From Bacteroidota bacterium (GTDB lineage Bacteria > Bacteroidota > Bacteroidia > B-17B0 > Aurantibacillaceae): a DNA stretch of 55,862 bases. The stretch spans positions 1 through 55,862 of the forward strand of contig JAUXSA010000096.1 of assembly GCA_030681615.1 (NCBI GenBank), read 5' to 3'. A program made the translations under genes and the position numbers. Below, piece by piece: positions 1-8,163 of the stretch. The first letter of the stretch is position 1; each line of letters begins with the position of its first letter. A model generated the notes under the pieces. It was not told where the DNA came from. It worked only from the letters and a program-made list of their open reading frames with translations, and made no database searches.

Positions 1-495
1 ATGTTAAAGATCGAAAGCATGGCCATTGGAGGCGTTGGGGCCTGGATGGTATTTGAGAAGAAATATTTCCAAAAACTATTAAATAATTATTTTTTATTGT
101 TGGCCATTGCAGGTGTTTTTTTTCTGATCTATTTTACACCAGATATGTTGCAGGATGCCGCTTTTTTAGTGTATTCTGTTCTGTTTTTGATCATCATTTT
201 AAATGTTTCATTGCACCATTCTTCTATTATCAAAATAGAGAATAAGATCTTTGTTTTTTTAGGGACCATTTCATATGGCCTTTATATGTATCATTTAATG
301 ATAGTGGCGGCTTTTATAGGTATTTTAAAACATTTTGGTTTTACGGTAGATAACTCTATAGGGTCCCAGTTATTAGTTTATACGGGGGTAACGGGTCTAA
401 CGATCTTAGTTGCATGGCTATCGTATAGGTATTTTGAGGCCTGGTTCCTAAAGCTAAAACACAGGTTTACCATTGTAAGAAGCGGGAGTATTTAA
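1..495 (+). CDS. Acyltransferase family 3 membrane protein, C-terminal part
   Basis: Hydrophobic protein of 164 visible residues with about four membrane segments (roughly 28-46, 52-68, 94-112 and 124-142). The segment SYGLYMYHLMIV near residue 91 fits the last conserved block of acyltransferase 3 (OafA/YrhL-like) proteins, which move acyl groups onto surface sugars across the inner membrane. Family members have about 350-400 residues, so this is only the C-terminal 40 percent or so. The reading frame is open at the window edge, and the ATG at base 1 is probably an internal methionine. Family assignment rests on the SYGLY-H block and hydrophobicity; the substrate cannot be told. The catalytic His of the N-terminal half lies outside the window. 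Confidence 0.75.
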   Translation: MLKIESMAIGGVGAWMVFEKKYFQKLLNNYFLLLAIAGVFFLIYFTPDMLQDAAFLVYSVLFLIIILNVSLHHSSIIKIENKIFVFLGTISYGLYMYHLMIVAAFIGILKHFGFTVDNSIGSQLLVYTGVTGLTILVAWLSYRYFEAWFLKLKHRFTIVRSGSI

Positions 496-583
496 TTCCA
501 TTATTTTGCCGGTTATTTACCGTTCTTACCTATTAACACGCTTTAACTTATGAGCTTTTATTTGTTTCGTATGTTTGCTAATA

Positions 584-967
584 ATGAAAAAGACAATTAC
601 AAGAACATGTGAATTTTATGTTGATGAGCATGATATTTTACATGCAATAATGCTTCCTGATGTTGTGGTTGATTATGAGGATGCTCTTGATAATTTTCTG
701 GTAATAAAAAACTTAACTAACAGCAAGCCAATGCTTAGGTTAATTGACCTAACTGGTAATCCAAAGTTTTTAACTAAAGCAAAAAAACTCCTCGATAATA
801 AAGAGGTTAATAAAATTGCACTCGCACGCGCAATCGTTACAAGTAATGCGGTTAAAAAAGTTTCATTTAATTTTTTTATTAAATTAAATGCCAGTAAAAT
901 TCCTACTAAATTTTTTACAAATTATAGTGAAGCCATAGTTTGGTTAAGAACTTTTAAAGATAAATAA
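584..967 (+). CDS. Small STAS/SpoIIAA-like protein (DUF7793 type)
   Basis: A 127-residue soluble protein with no signal peptide. I chose the ATG at 584 over an in-frame TTG nine bases upstream because MKK is a usual start here. The alternating pattern ends in a block reading FNFFIKLN, then KIPTKFFTNYSEAIVWL. That ending matches what I recall of small Bacteroidota proteins related to STAS/SpoIIAA domains, where a flavodoxin-like core is followed by a helix with an AxxWL motif. Such proteins may act as phospho-switch partners, but no function is shown for this one. It converges on the MEDS gene, with 7 bases between the two ends. No serine phosphosite can be assigned with confidence. Confidence 0.65.
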   Translation: MKKTITRTCEFYVDEHDILHAIMLPDVVVDYEDALDNFLVIKNLTNSKPMLRLIDLTGNPKFLTKAKKLLDNKEVNKIALARAIVTSNAVKKVSFNFFIKLNASKIPTKFFTNYSEAIVWLRTFKDK

Positions 968-974
968 GATTTCA

Positions 975-1595
975 TTAAGAACACTTGTATATTATCTCTG
1001 TAGACGCGCCGGTTTCTCCTGAGATAATTTTTGAATGTGCCGAACAAATATGTTGTAAACTATCAGTTGCACTTTGTGTAAAGCCTGTTTTTGGGTAAGC
1101 ACAAAAAAGACAAAAACCTTCCTTCGCGCAAAACTCATTCCATAAATACTCTAACCGAACGGTTGCGCCATTATTACCTTTTGCCCAAAGCAATGCTACC
1201 ATTTCACCAAATGCACGCACCTTTCTGTTGTTTTGCTTTGCAGTTTTCATTAAACCCCTTACAAAGTCTACAAACAAGACTTCATCCGGCCAATTATTTA
1301 TCATGAATTTGGATAATGTCTTTTCAGCGTCAAGAGGTATATATTTTTTTTCATTAATTAATTTATTAAGATCAAATCCCTGGTGTATTAAACGTTCATT
1401 TAAGGCATTTATATGCGCGGTAGTAGCAATAATTATTACACTGTCCCCGGCAAGAAACCCGCTGCCAGTAAAACCTTCAAGAGAACTTAAAAAAACAAGA
1501 TCGTTGTCATATATCTGAAGCAAATGGTCGCATGGTGCTATCTCTCCCCAAAAATCCTGTATATTACTCTTCAACCAATTATTTTCTTTGATCAT
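975..1595 (-). CDS. MEDS domain-containing protein
   Basis: This 206-residue protein fits the MEDS (methanogen/methylotroph, DcmR sensory) domain over nearly its whole length: CDHLLQIYDND near 22-32, a GFLAGDSVIIIATTAHINAL block near 46-65, a central DAEKTLSKFM and a GEMVALLWAKGN block near 130-141. The family is thought to sense a small molecule and is often found with kinases or anti-sigma partners. This copy has no attached output domain. It is Cys-rich towards the C-terminus (FCAKEGFCLFC). It reads towards the STAS-like gene, and the SpoIIE phosphatase lies 600 bases away on the other strand, so a shared signalling role is possible but unproven. Confidence 0.85.
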   Translation of the reverse strand: MIKENNWLKSNIQDFWGEIAPCDHLLQIYDNDLVFLSSLEGFTGSGFLAGDSVIIIATTAHINALNERLIHQGFDLNKLINEKKYIPLDAEKTLSKFMINNWPDEVLFVDFVRGLMKTAKQNNRKVRAFGEMVALLWAKGNNGATVRLEYLWNEFCAKEGFCLFCAYPKTGFTQSATDSLQHICSAHSKIISGETGASTEIIYKCS

Positions 1596-1987
1596 TTTAT
1601 TACTCTTTTGTTTCCTCTATTATATCCAAGTTTGTGCCAGTTATCATTATCAGAATAACAGTCTTATACTGATACCTTATTAATATGGAGAAAAAAGCAA
1701 GGATATTTTTTAATCCCCAAAAAATGCATAAAAGAATCGCAATCTAATAATCAAAACGTTTAAATAGGGGATTTAGAAGGGGAAAATTATACCCTTCTTT
1801 AGTATAAAAAAAACATTTTTTTACATTTTTGGTCGTGTAATTATTACATTACGATAATAAAACAATAGGTTTACTAAAAAGAGTAAATGAACTAAAAATA
1901 TCTTATTCGACAGTTAAAAGTTGGGTTCAGAGGGCAAGAAAGCTTTTAAAGAAAAAAAATCCATTTATTTTTTTAAAATTTATAATC
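1596..1987. other. Intergenic region upstream of MEDS gene and small peptide
   Basis: About 390 very AT-rich bases without a convincing gene. It must hold the divergent promoters of the MEDS gene (minus) and the Cys-rich peptide (plus), but I find no clean -33/-7 pair. One structure stands out: a stem-loop at 1775-1798, with arms AGAAGGG and CCCTTCT separated by ten bases and followed by a few T residues. It could be a weak terminator or a leader structure for the peptide transcript. Confidence 0.5.
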
Positions 1988-2146
1988 ATGAAAAAGATAA
2001 TTTTAATTGGCGCAACCATTTTAATTGCCTCAACAGCCATATTTATGGCAGCAAACAGTAATTGTACTGCGGGATGTGACGAATGTCCAATAGGTATTTG
2101 TAAGCCTGGCGGGGATTGTGGCAGTACCAACTGCTGCAAAAAATAA
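1988..2146 (+). CDS. Small exported cysteine-rich peptide
   Basis: An ORF of 52 residues starting MKKIILIGATILIASTAIF. Residues 1-22 form a typical short signal peptide (KK, hydrophobic core, FMAAN cleavage region). The mature part of about 30 residues has seven cysteines at 26, 30, 33, 38, 44, 49 and 50, plus several Gly and Pro, and ends CCKK. A perfect-looking terminator follows 6 bases after the stop, so this is a monocistronic unit, which argues for a real gene. Seven Cys suggests disulfides or metal binding in the envelope. I recognise no named family. The start follows an A-rich stretch (aaaatttataatc) as is usual in this window. Confidence 0.75.
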   Translation: MKKIILIGATILIASTAIFMAANSNCTAGCDECPIGICKPGGDCGSTNCCKK

Positions 2147-2152
2147 ATAACA

Positions 2153-2180
2153 AAAAAGCTCACGGAAACGGGAGCTTTTT
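2153..2180 (+). terminator. Intrinsic terminator of the Cys-rich peptide gene
   Basis: The arms AAAAAGCTC and GAGCTTTTT enclose one mismatch, two further C-G pairs and a GAAA tetraloop, followed by T-rich sequence. It lies between the peptide stop and the phosphatase start, so the phosphatase at 2214 must have its own promoter or depend on read-through. Confidence 0.85.
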
Positions 2181-2213
2181 GTATTTTTAGGCTACTGAAT
2201 AAAAAACACACAA

Positions 2214-4541
2214 ATGAAGATAGGGATCAAGCTGGCAATAACATTTTTTTTAATTGCGTTTTTGTCAATGTCGGTTATTGGTATAATTAGTTATTTAAGA
2301 GCCAAACATTCTCTCGAAAAACAATCGTTCGACAGGCTTACCGCTTTTAGAGAATTAAAAGCCGGTCAGATTGAGGATTATTTTCAATTAATAAATGATC
2401 AAATAGTTACACTGGCTGAAAATCCTACAGTAATAGAAGCCATGAAGAATTTTGAGAATGGGTTTAATAAAGTTAGTGCGGAAATTAAATTATCAGATAA
2501 AGAATTTGAAGCCATTAAAAAGCGTGGTGACGAATACCTCCAAAAAGAATTTTTACCCAGGTTAAATAAGAACCTGCAAATAAAGGCTAATTTAAATGAT
2601 GAAGTGACCTATGATAAGAACGGCGTTATTTTAACCGACCTGTATTATGTTAGCAACCCAAATCCTATTGGGGAAAAGCATACACTCATGAGTGCGCATG
2701 ATGAAAGTTCTTATACCAGGTCTCATGAAAAATATCACAAGATCTTAAAAAGTTTCGCAGAGAAATTTGGGTATTATGATATTTTTTTAATTGACGACGA
2801 GACCGGGAATATTGTATATACGGTTTATAAGGAGGTTGATTTTGCCACTTCTTTAATTGATGGTCCGTATAAGAACACGAACCTTGCCATAGCTTTTGAA
2901 GCGGTTGCAGAAAGCGAGAACGAACATTTTGTTAACCAGGTTGATTTTATGCCTTATCATCCCTCTTATAATGCACCATCGGCATTTATAGCCTGTCCTA
3001 TTTATGATGATGAAGAAAAGATAGGTGTGTTGGCTTTTCAAATGCCAATAGATAAGATCAATGATATTATGACCAACAAGCAGAACTGGAATAACGTTGG
3101 TCTTGGAAATACCGGTGAGACCTATATTGTTGGCGATGATTTTAAGATCAGGAATCAATCACGTTTTTTAATAGAGGATAGTGTAAATTATTTTAAAATG
3201 TTAAGTGATATTGGCGAGGATAAAAAAGTGATCGAACAAATTAAAAACTATAATAGTTCTATCGGGTTACAAACAGTAAAAACAACAGGTACACAAGAAG
3301 CGCTTAAAGGAGTGAATGATACTAAGATCTTTCCCGATTACAGAGGGGTTTCAGTTCTCTCAGCATACAAGCCTTTAAACATCCCAGATATGCATTGGGT
3401 GTTGATGAGTGAGATTGATGAAGAGGAAGCGTTTGAGCAGGTAACTGCTTTACGAAATAATATCATCATAGGTTTCTTATGTTTATTGTTAATGGTATTT
3501 GCCGTTTCTTATTTTGTGTCAAAACAAATTACAAAACCTCTTAACGAACTAACTTACGAAGCGCTGGAGTTGGCAAATGGAAATCTTGAAGTAGAGGTGA
3601 AAACAGCAGGTAAAGATGAAATTGGCATGCTTGCCAGTAGCTTTAAGAAAATGCAGGCCTCCATCAGTAAATTAATTCTGGATCTTAAAGATGTTAACCA
3701 CAGCCTTGAAGATAAAGTAATAGAGCGTACTGCGGAGGTAATGAAACAAAAGGATGTGATCGAAGAAAAACAAAGGGAAATTGTAGATTCAATTCATTAT
3801 GCACGTCGTATACAAGCAACAATTTTACCGGGCGATGGTTATCTGGCTAAAAATTTACCCGATTTTTTTGTTTTGTTTAAACCGCAATCTATTGTTTCGG
3901 GCGATTTTTATTGGGCTACACGTACATTGAAAAAAGATGGTGATAAGGTGTTGAGCGAAAAGTTCTACCTGGCAGTTTGTGATAGTACCGGCCATGGTGT
4001 GCCCGGCGCCTTTATGAGTATTTTAAATATTTCGTTCTTAAACGAAGCCATTAACGAAAAACAAATAGAAGAACCACACGAGATATTAAATCACGTAAGA
4101 AAACGATTAATAAAAAATTTATCACACGAAGGCGGACAGGATGGAATGGATGGCGCCGTTATCTGTTTTGATAAAACAAAAAATACGATCACTTACGCCT
4201 CAGCACACAATGCGCCAATTATGGTGCGCGATAAAAATATAATTGAATTTAAAGCAGATAAAATGCCAATTGGTAAAGGTATTAAAACCGAACCTTTTAC
4301 TTTACATGAAATAGATTTTAAAAAAGGCGATACCTTGTATTTTTATACGGATGGTTATGCTGATCAGTTTGGCGGCCCTAAAGGTAAAAAATTCAAATAC
4401 AAAACATTAAACGCTTTGTTGCAAGAGAATAGCGATCTGCCTTTAAATAAACAGTCAGAGATATTACTAAATACCTTTAATGAGTGGAAAGGTGAATTGG
4501 AACAAATTGATGATGTGTGCGTATTTGCTATAAAAGTATAA
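2214..4541 (+). CDS. Cache-HAMP-SpoIIE phosphatase receptor
   Basis: A 775-residue membrane receptor. Order: membrane helix at 8-27; large periplasmic region of about 385 residues resembling a double Cache sensor; second helix near 417-436; HAMP linker to about 487; coiled coil around 490-530 ending EEKQREIVDSIHYARRIQ; then a SpoIIE-type PP2C domain to the end. Phosphatase signatures are visible: SGDFYW near 561, CDSTGHGVPGAFMS near 592-605, and GDTLYFYTDGYADQ near 708-721. Such enzymes dephosphorylate serine/threonine on anti-anti-sigma or other STAS proteins in response to a periplasmic signal. The STAS-like protein at 584-967 is the nearest candidate substrate, but that is inference. Length and architecture look complete. 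Confidence 0.9.
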   Translation: MKIGIKLAITFFLIAFLSMSVIGIISYLRAKHSLEKQSFDRLTAFRELKAGQIEDYFQLINDQIVTLAENPTVIEAMKNFENGFNKVSAEIKLSDKEFEAIKKRGDEYLQKEFLPRLNKNLQIKANLNDEVTYDKNGVILTDLYYVSNPNPIGEKHTLMSAHDESSYTRSHEKYHKILKSFAEKFGYYDIFLIDDETGNIVYTVYKEVDFATSLIDGPYKNTNLAIAFEAVAESENEHFVNQVDFMPYHPSYNAPSAFIACPIYDDEEKIGVLAFQMPIDKINDIMTNKQNWNNVGLGNTGETYIVGDDFKIRNQSRFLIEDSVNYFKMLSDIGEDKKVIEQIKNYNSSIGLQTVKTTGTQEALKGVNDTKIFPDYRGVSVLSAYKPLNIPDMHWVLMSEIDEEEAFEQVTALRNNIIIGFLCLLLMVFAVSYFVSKQITKPLNELTYEALELANGNLEVEVKTAGKDEIGMLASSFKKMQASISKLILDLKDVNHSLEDKVIERTAEVMKQKDVIEEKQREIVDSIHYARRIQATILPGDGYLAKNLPDFFVLFKPQSIVSGDFYWATRTLKKDGDKVLSEKFYLAVCDSTGHGVPGAFMSILNISFLNEAINEKQIEEPHEILNHVRKRLIKNLSHEGGQDGMDGAVICFDKTKNTITYASAHNAPIMVRDKNIIEFKADKMPIGKGIKTEPFTLHEIDFKKGDTLYFYTDGYADQFGGPKGKKFKYKTLNALLQENSDLPLNKQSEILLNTFNEWKGELEQIDDVCVFAIKV

Positions 4542-4596
4542 TAGCAAAACTTCTTACTCCTTATTATTATTTTTTTTATCGCTCCGGAATTCTTTC

Positions 4597-4761
4597 GTAA
4601 CTTTCGGGCTGGTTCCGGAAAATGAAAATGCGAAATTAAAATTTAAACATGCCGGGTTAGAGAGTTTTGTGGCAAGTAAAAATCCTGACCCGGACACGAA
4701 AAATTTTGTTGAAGGTTGGAACCATATTATTGGTAATGCCCTGAAAGAATCTATAGAATAA
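4597..4761 (+). pseudogene. Remnant of an SRPBCC (AHSA1-like) gene, C-terminal end only
   Basis: The frame ending in TAA at 4759-4761 reads about 54 residues that look like the end of an SRPBCC domain: VTFGLVPENENAKLKFKHAG, then LESF, then NFVEGWNHIIGNALKE. The (k)FxHxGL and NFxxGWxxIxxxLKExxE blocks are typical of the family's last strand and long helix. The frame stays open upstream to about 4530, but that part no longer resembles the family and there is no start codon, so only the 3' part of the gene survives. It is not a copy of the two SRPBCC genes at 21-22.7 kb, whose ends read differently. The neighbouring MATE gene starts 9 bases after the stop. Confidence 0.7.
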
Positions 4762-4770
4762 AAATAATTT

Positions 4771-6168
4771 ATGACCACTTTAAACCAAAGTAAACAAGGC
4801 AATAAATTTTTTAATGCAATTAAATTATCGCTAAACGGCGAGCAACAGGATTATACACAGGGAAGTATTCGAAAGGCAGTATTTTTACTTGCCATACCCA
4901 TGATACTTGAATTAAGTTTAGAAAGTGTATTTGCTGTTGTAGATATGTTCTTTGTTGGTAAACTTGGCCAGAATGCAATTGCCACAGTTGGATTAACAGA
5001 ATCAGTCATCACTATCATTTATTCTATTGCTATTGGTTTAAGTACCGGCGCAACTGCGATCATTGCAAGGAGAATTGGTGAGAAAGATCCCGAAGCCGCA
5101 GCGCACGCAGGCGCACAATCTCTTATTGTTGCCCTTCTTGTAACCCTGGTGTTAAGTATAATAGGTATTGTGTTTGCCGGTGAGATACTGGGTCTTATGG
5201 GGGCAAGTGCAGAGGTAGTAAGAGATGGTGCTGTATTTACGCGCATTATGTTAGGTGGAAGCGTTGCTATTATACTTTTATTTCTAATTAATGGAATTTT
5301 TCGTGGTGCAGGCGATGCGGCCATGGCCATGAAAAGTTTATGGATAGCCAGTCTGATAAATATTATCTTATGCCCCCTCTTTATACATTTTTTTGGATTA
5401 AAAGGTGCGGCAATTGCCACGGTTATTGGTAGAAGTTCGGGCGTATTATATCAATGTTATCATTTATTTAAAGGAAGTGGTATTGTAAAGATCCACACCA
5501 GTAGTTTTAAATTCGATCCGGTTATTATTAGATCAATTATAAAAATTGCATGGCCTGCTACATTGCAATTTATAATTGGCAGCGGTAGTTGGATAGTATT
5601 AGCAAGCATTGTGGCCGATACAGGAGGAACAACTGCTTCTGCAGGATACCAGGTAGCTATTAGAAATGTAGTGTTTTTTATTTTGCCTGCATGGGGTTTA
5701 AGTAACGCAGCTGCAACTTTGGTTGGTCAAAATCTTGGTGCTAAACAAATTGAAAGAGCCGAACAAAGTGTAATACTTACCATGAAATACAATATTATTT
5801 TTATGAGTTTTGTAACAGTGCTGTTTGTTTTCTTTGCCAATCCAATCATACGTATTTTTACACAGGACGAAGCAATTATTGCCTACGGCGCGCAGGCATT
5901 ACAAATTATTGGTACCGGTTATATTTTTTATGGTGTTGCCATGGTTATGACACAGGCCTTAAATGGCGCTGGTGATACAAGGACGCCCACCATAATTAAT
6001 GTTATATGTTTCTGGGCCTTTCAAATTCCATTAGCCTACTTTTTATCAAAGGGTTTAGACATGAAAGCAACAGGCGCTTTTATTGCCATACCTGTTGCAG
6101 AAGCTTTAATTGCATTAATGGCCTTGTACTATTTTAAAAAAGGAAAATGGAAAGAAGTTAAGGTATAA
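4771..6168 (+). CDS. MATE family efflux transporter
   Basis: A 465-residue inner-membrane protein with about 12 hydrophobic helices in two related halves. The opening of the first half (PMILELSLESVFAVVDMFFV near 42-61) and the GAGDA/GAGDTRTPT motifs near 186 and 413 are typical of MATE exporters, which extrude cationic drugs or metabolites in exchange for Na+ or H+. Length fits the family (440-480). The ATG at 4771 follows an A/T-rich stretch, and a short hydrophilic tail of about 35 residues precedes the first helix. The gene is preceded by the SRPBCC remnant, which may mark where an older operon partner was lost. Substrate is unknown. Confidence 0.92.
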   Translation: MTTLNQSKQGNKFFNAIKLSLNGEQQDYTQGSIRKAVFLLAIPMILELSLESVFAVVDMFFVGKLGQNAIATVGLTESVITIIYSIAIGLSTGATAIIARRIGEKDPEAAAHAGAQSLIVALLVTLVLSIIGIVFAGEILGLMGASAEVVRDGAVFTRIMLGGSVAIILLFLINGIFRGAGDAAMAMKSLWIASLINIILCPLFIHFFGLKGAAIATVIGRSSGVLYQCYHLFKGSGIVKIHTSSFKFDPVIIRSIIKIAWPATLQFIIGSGSWIVLASIVADTGGTTASAGYQVAIRNVVFFILPAWGLSNAAATLVGQNLGAKQIERAEQSVILTMKYNIIFMSFVTVLFVFFANPIIRIFTQDEAIIAYGAQALQIIGTGYIFYGVAMVMTQALNGAGDTRTPTIINVICFWAFQIPLAYFLSKGLDMKATGAFIAIPVAEALIALMALYYFKKGKWKEVKV

Positions 6169-6231
6169 GGCTCAACTCCTTATTAGTATTTCGTAATTGT
6201 AAATTAAATTAATTTTGCTTATAATTACTTA

Positions 6232-7566
6232 ATGATATTCCGTAATTACAAAATATTTTTTCTTGTAGTATTTTCTTTTATTTCAAATGTAATTACCGCA
6301 CAAAATCCCTCCAATATTGATAGTCTGATCAATTTACTGCGTCACGCTAACGATACAAATTATATTAAATTATGTATAAAGATCTCGGGAGAGTATAGCA
6401 ATTTAAAGCAAATAAATTTATGCTTTAATTATGCTGACTCGGCTTTGCTAAGAGCAAAGGCAATAAAAATGCCAACAATGGAAGCAAAAGCATACAGTCA
6501 TTTTGGAGGCTTGTATAATTATATAAACGATGCAAATAAAGCTCTTGATAATTTTGATGCAGCCCTTGCTATTTATAAAAAGATGGGCTTCATATGGGGC
6601 GAGGTAAGTGTTTACATCAATAAGGGTAATGCCTATTATTTTTGTAACGAACTTTCTAAGGCCGAAAAGCTTTACAGAAAGGCTTTACAATTGTATAAAA
6701 CTATGCCGCCTGATAAAGCAACAGAAGCAGATATTTATAATAATCTAGGAAGCGCATGCAGTGCCCAGGATAAACACGAAGAGGCACTAAAATGGTTCTT
6801 TAAATCTCTCGAACTCTGCAAGGAGAATAAAGACTCTATAAGTATGGCTTATGCTTACAACAATATTGGGAGTACGTATAGTGCGCAAAAAAAATATAAC
6901 GATGGATTGCCTTATTTGGAAAAAGCATTGGAATTAAAATTAAAATACGGCGACAACTCAGAAAAAGCCGACGGGTATGTTAACCTTTCAACAATTTATT
7001 ATTCAACTAACAACTTTAATAAATCTGTTTCTTATCTCGATCTGGCTTTAAAATGTATTGATACTACTGTTTATAATCTTGATCTTAAAAAATTATATGA
7101 GAGTTATGCTGACAACTATGAGAGTTTAAATAACCCAAAAGAAGCCAATAAGTATTACAAATTATTAAGGCACATGAATTCTTCCTTGTTTGATAAGGAG
7201 ATGGCCGCAAAGATCGAGCAAAAAGAGCTGATGAGTGATTTTTCTAACGCGCATTTAAAAGACAGCTTAATGCAGGCAACACGTATCGAAAAACAAAAAG
7301 TTGAAATAAGCAGAAGCAACACCTTCCGTTCTTTTTTACTGGTAATTGTTGCAAGCATTGTTGTGTTTTTACTTATTCTCTATAAACGTTACAGGATCTC
7401 TCAGGCTCAAAAAGAAGAGATCTATAGGCAAAAACTTTTGGTGGATGAAAAACAAAAAGAGATAATGGATAGTATTAAATACGCGCGTCGTATTCAGAAT
7501 TCTTTAATGCCTACCGAAAAATATATTAGCAGGATCTTTAATAAGGTTAAAGGGCCTAATGATTGA
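6232..7566 (+). CDS. TPR membrane protein ending in the YARRIQ linker
   Basis: A 444-residue protein: signal peptide 1-23 (ends NVITAQ), TPR repeats from about 40 to 320 (several YNNLGSAxxxQ/YNNIGSTYSAQ units), a membrane helix near 366-384, then a charged coiled coil. Its last 40 residues contain DSIKYARRIQNSLMPTEKYI, the same linker that precedes the SpoIIE domain in the receptor at 2214-4541. Here the protein stops about a dozen residues later, and no phosphatase-coding sequence follows in any frame I read. It is either a naturally output-less sensor or an old truncation; the TPR protein at 38069-39523 ends the same way, which favours the former. A TAATTTTG at 6210-6217 could be the -7 promoter element. 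Confidence 0.8.
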   Translation: MIFRNYKIFFLVVFSFISNVITAQNPSNIDSLINLLRHANDTNYIKLCIKISGEYSNLKQINLCFNYADSALLRAKAIKMPTMEAKAYSHFGGLYNYINDANKALDNFDAALAIYKKMGFIWGEVSVYINKGNAYYFCNELSKAEKLYRKALQLYKTMPPDKATEADIYNNLGSACSAQDKHEEALKWFFKSLELCKENKDSISMAYAYNNIGSTYSAQKKYNDGLPYLEKALELKLKYGDNSEKADGYVNLSTIYYSTNNFNKSVSYLDLALKCIDTTVYNLDLKKLYESYADNYESLNNPKEANKYYKLLRHMNSSLFDKEMAAKIEQKELMSDFSNAHLKDSLMQATRIEKQKVEISRSNTFRSFLLVIVASIVVFLLILYKRYRISQAQKEEIYRQKLLVDEKQKEIMDSIKYARRIQNSLMPTEKYISRIFNKVKGPND

Positions 7567-7718
7567 TGACTCAAATAGGGAACCAATTTTCTCGGTCATT
7601 TAAATAAATTGTGGAAATTTTTTCCGTAACTGAAGGCTAACAAACCGCTAACTAACACTTTACGTTTTTTTAATTTAAGGTACTGGTTTTGCAACAAAAA
7701 AATTACTATATTGACCTT

Positions 7719-8120
7719 ATGAAAAAGAATATTTATTGTTTTCTTATTGATGATGATGATGATGACAGAAAGATCTTCGGCCTCGCGCTGGAAAAAATAG
7801 ACATGAATATAGAATACGGTTATACCTCTAATGGTATTGATGCGATAGAGCAACTGAAGTCTGCTAAAAATATCCCTGATTATATTTTCTTAGATCTTAA
7901 TATGCCCAAAATGACCGGTGTTGAATGTTTAAAAGAATTAAAAAAACTTTCCAATATAGCCGAAGTGCCAATTATTATTTACTCTACTACTATCAATGAA
8001 AGCATAATTTACGATACCCTTCGGGATGGCGCATTCGACCATATTGAAAAGCCTGCTAAAATAGAGACCCTTGTTAAATACTTAAAAAGGGTTTTACAGG
8101 TCAAAAACCAGGAAATATAG
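7719..8120 (+). CDS. Single-domain response regulator
   Basis: A 133-residue receiver domain with no output domain. Visible: an unusually acidic first loop (six consecutive Asp at 11-16), phosphoacceptor D59 in FLDLNMP, the conserved Thr/Ser in YSTT and Lys in the EKP motif near 109. I used the ATG at 7719; an in-frame TTG 30 bases upstream would add MQQKNYYIDL, which is not part of the fold. Single receivers like this pass phosphate or act as allosteric partners for kinases. No kinase is adjacent; the closest is the hybrid kinase at 10489-12999. The TPR gene ends 150 bases before it. Confidence 0.9.
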   Translation: MKKNIYCFLIDDDDDDRKIFGLALEKIDMNIEYGYTSNGIDAIEQLKSAKNIPDYIFLDLNMPKMTGVECLKELKKLSNIAEVPIIIYSTTINESIIYDTLRDGAFDHIEKPAKIETLVKYLKRVLQVKNQEI

Positions 8121-8128
8121 AATAATCT

Positions 8129-8136
8129 TATATTTG
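8129..8136 (+). promoter_or_regulatory. Putative -7 element (TATATTTG) before the TerB-DnaJ gene
   Basis: TATATTTG matches the Bacteroidota -7 consensus TAnnTTTG. It lies 28 bases before the TTG start at 8164 and 9 bases after the stop of the response regulator. I see no good -33 TTTG at the expected distance, so the call is tentative. Confidence 0.4.
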
Positions 8137-8163
8137 CAATCAATTAATTAAAACGTAAGGATT

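Noticed and set aside
1-3. ATG at base 1 as the true start of the acyltransferase
   Set aside because: The protein is far shorter than its family and lacks the N-terminal half; the gene simply begins outside the window.
4554-4802. Minus-strand ORF of 82 residues
   Set aside because: Shadow of the SRPBCC remnant; no start context or recognisable sequence.
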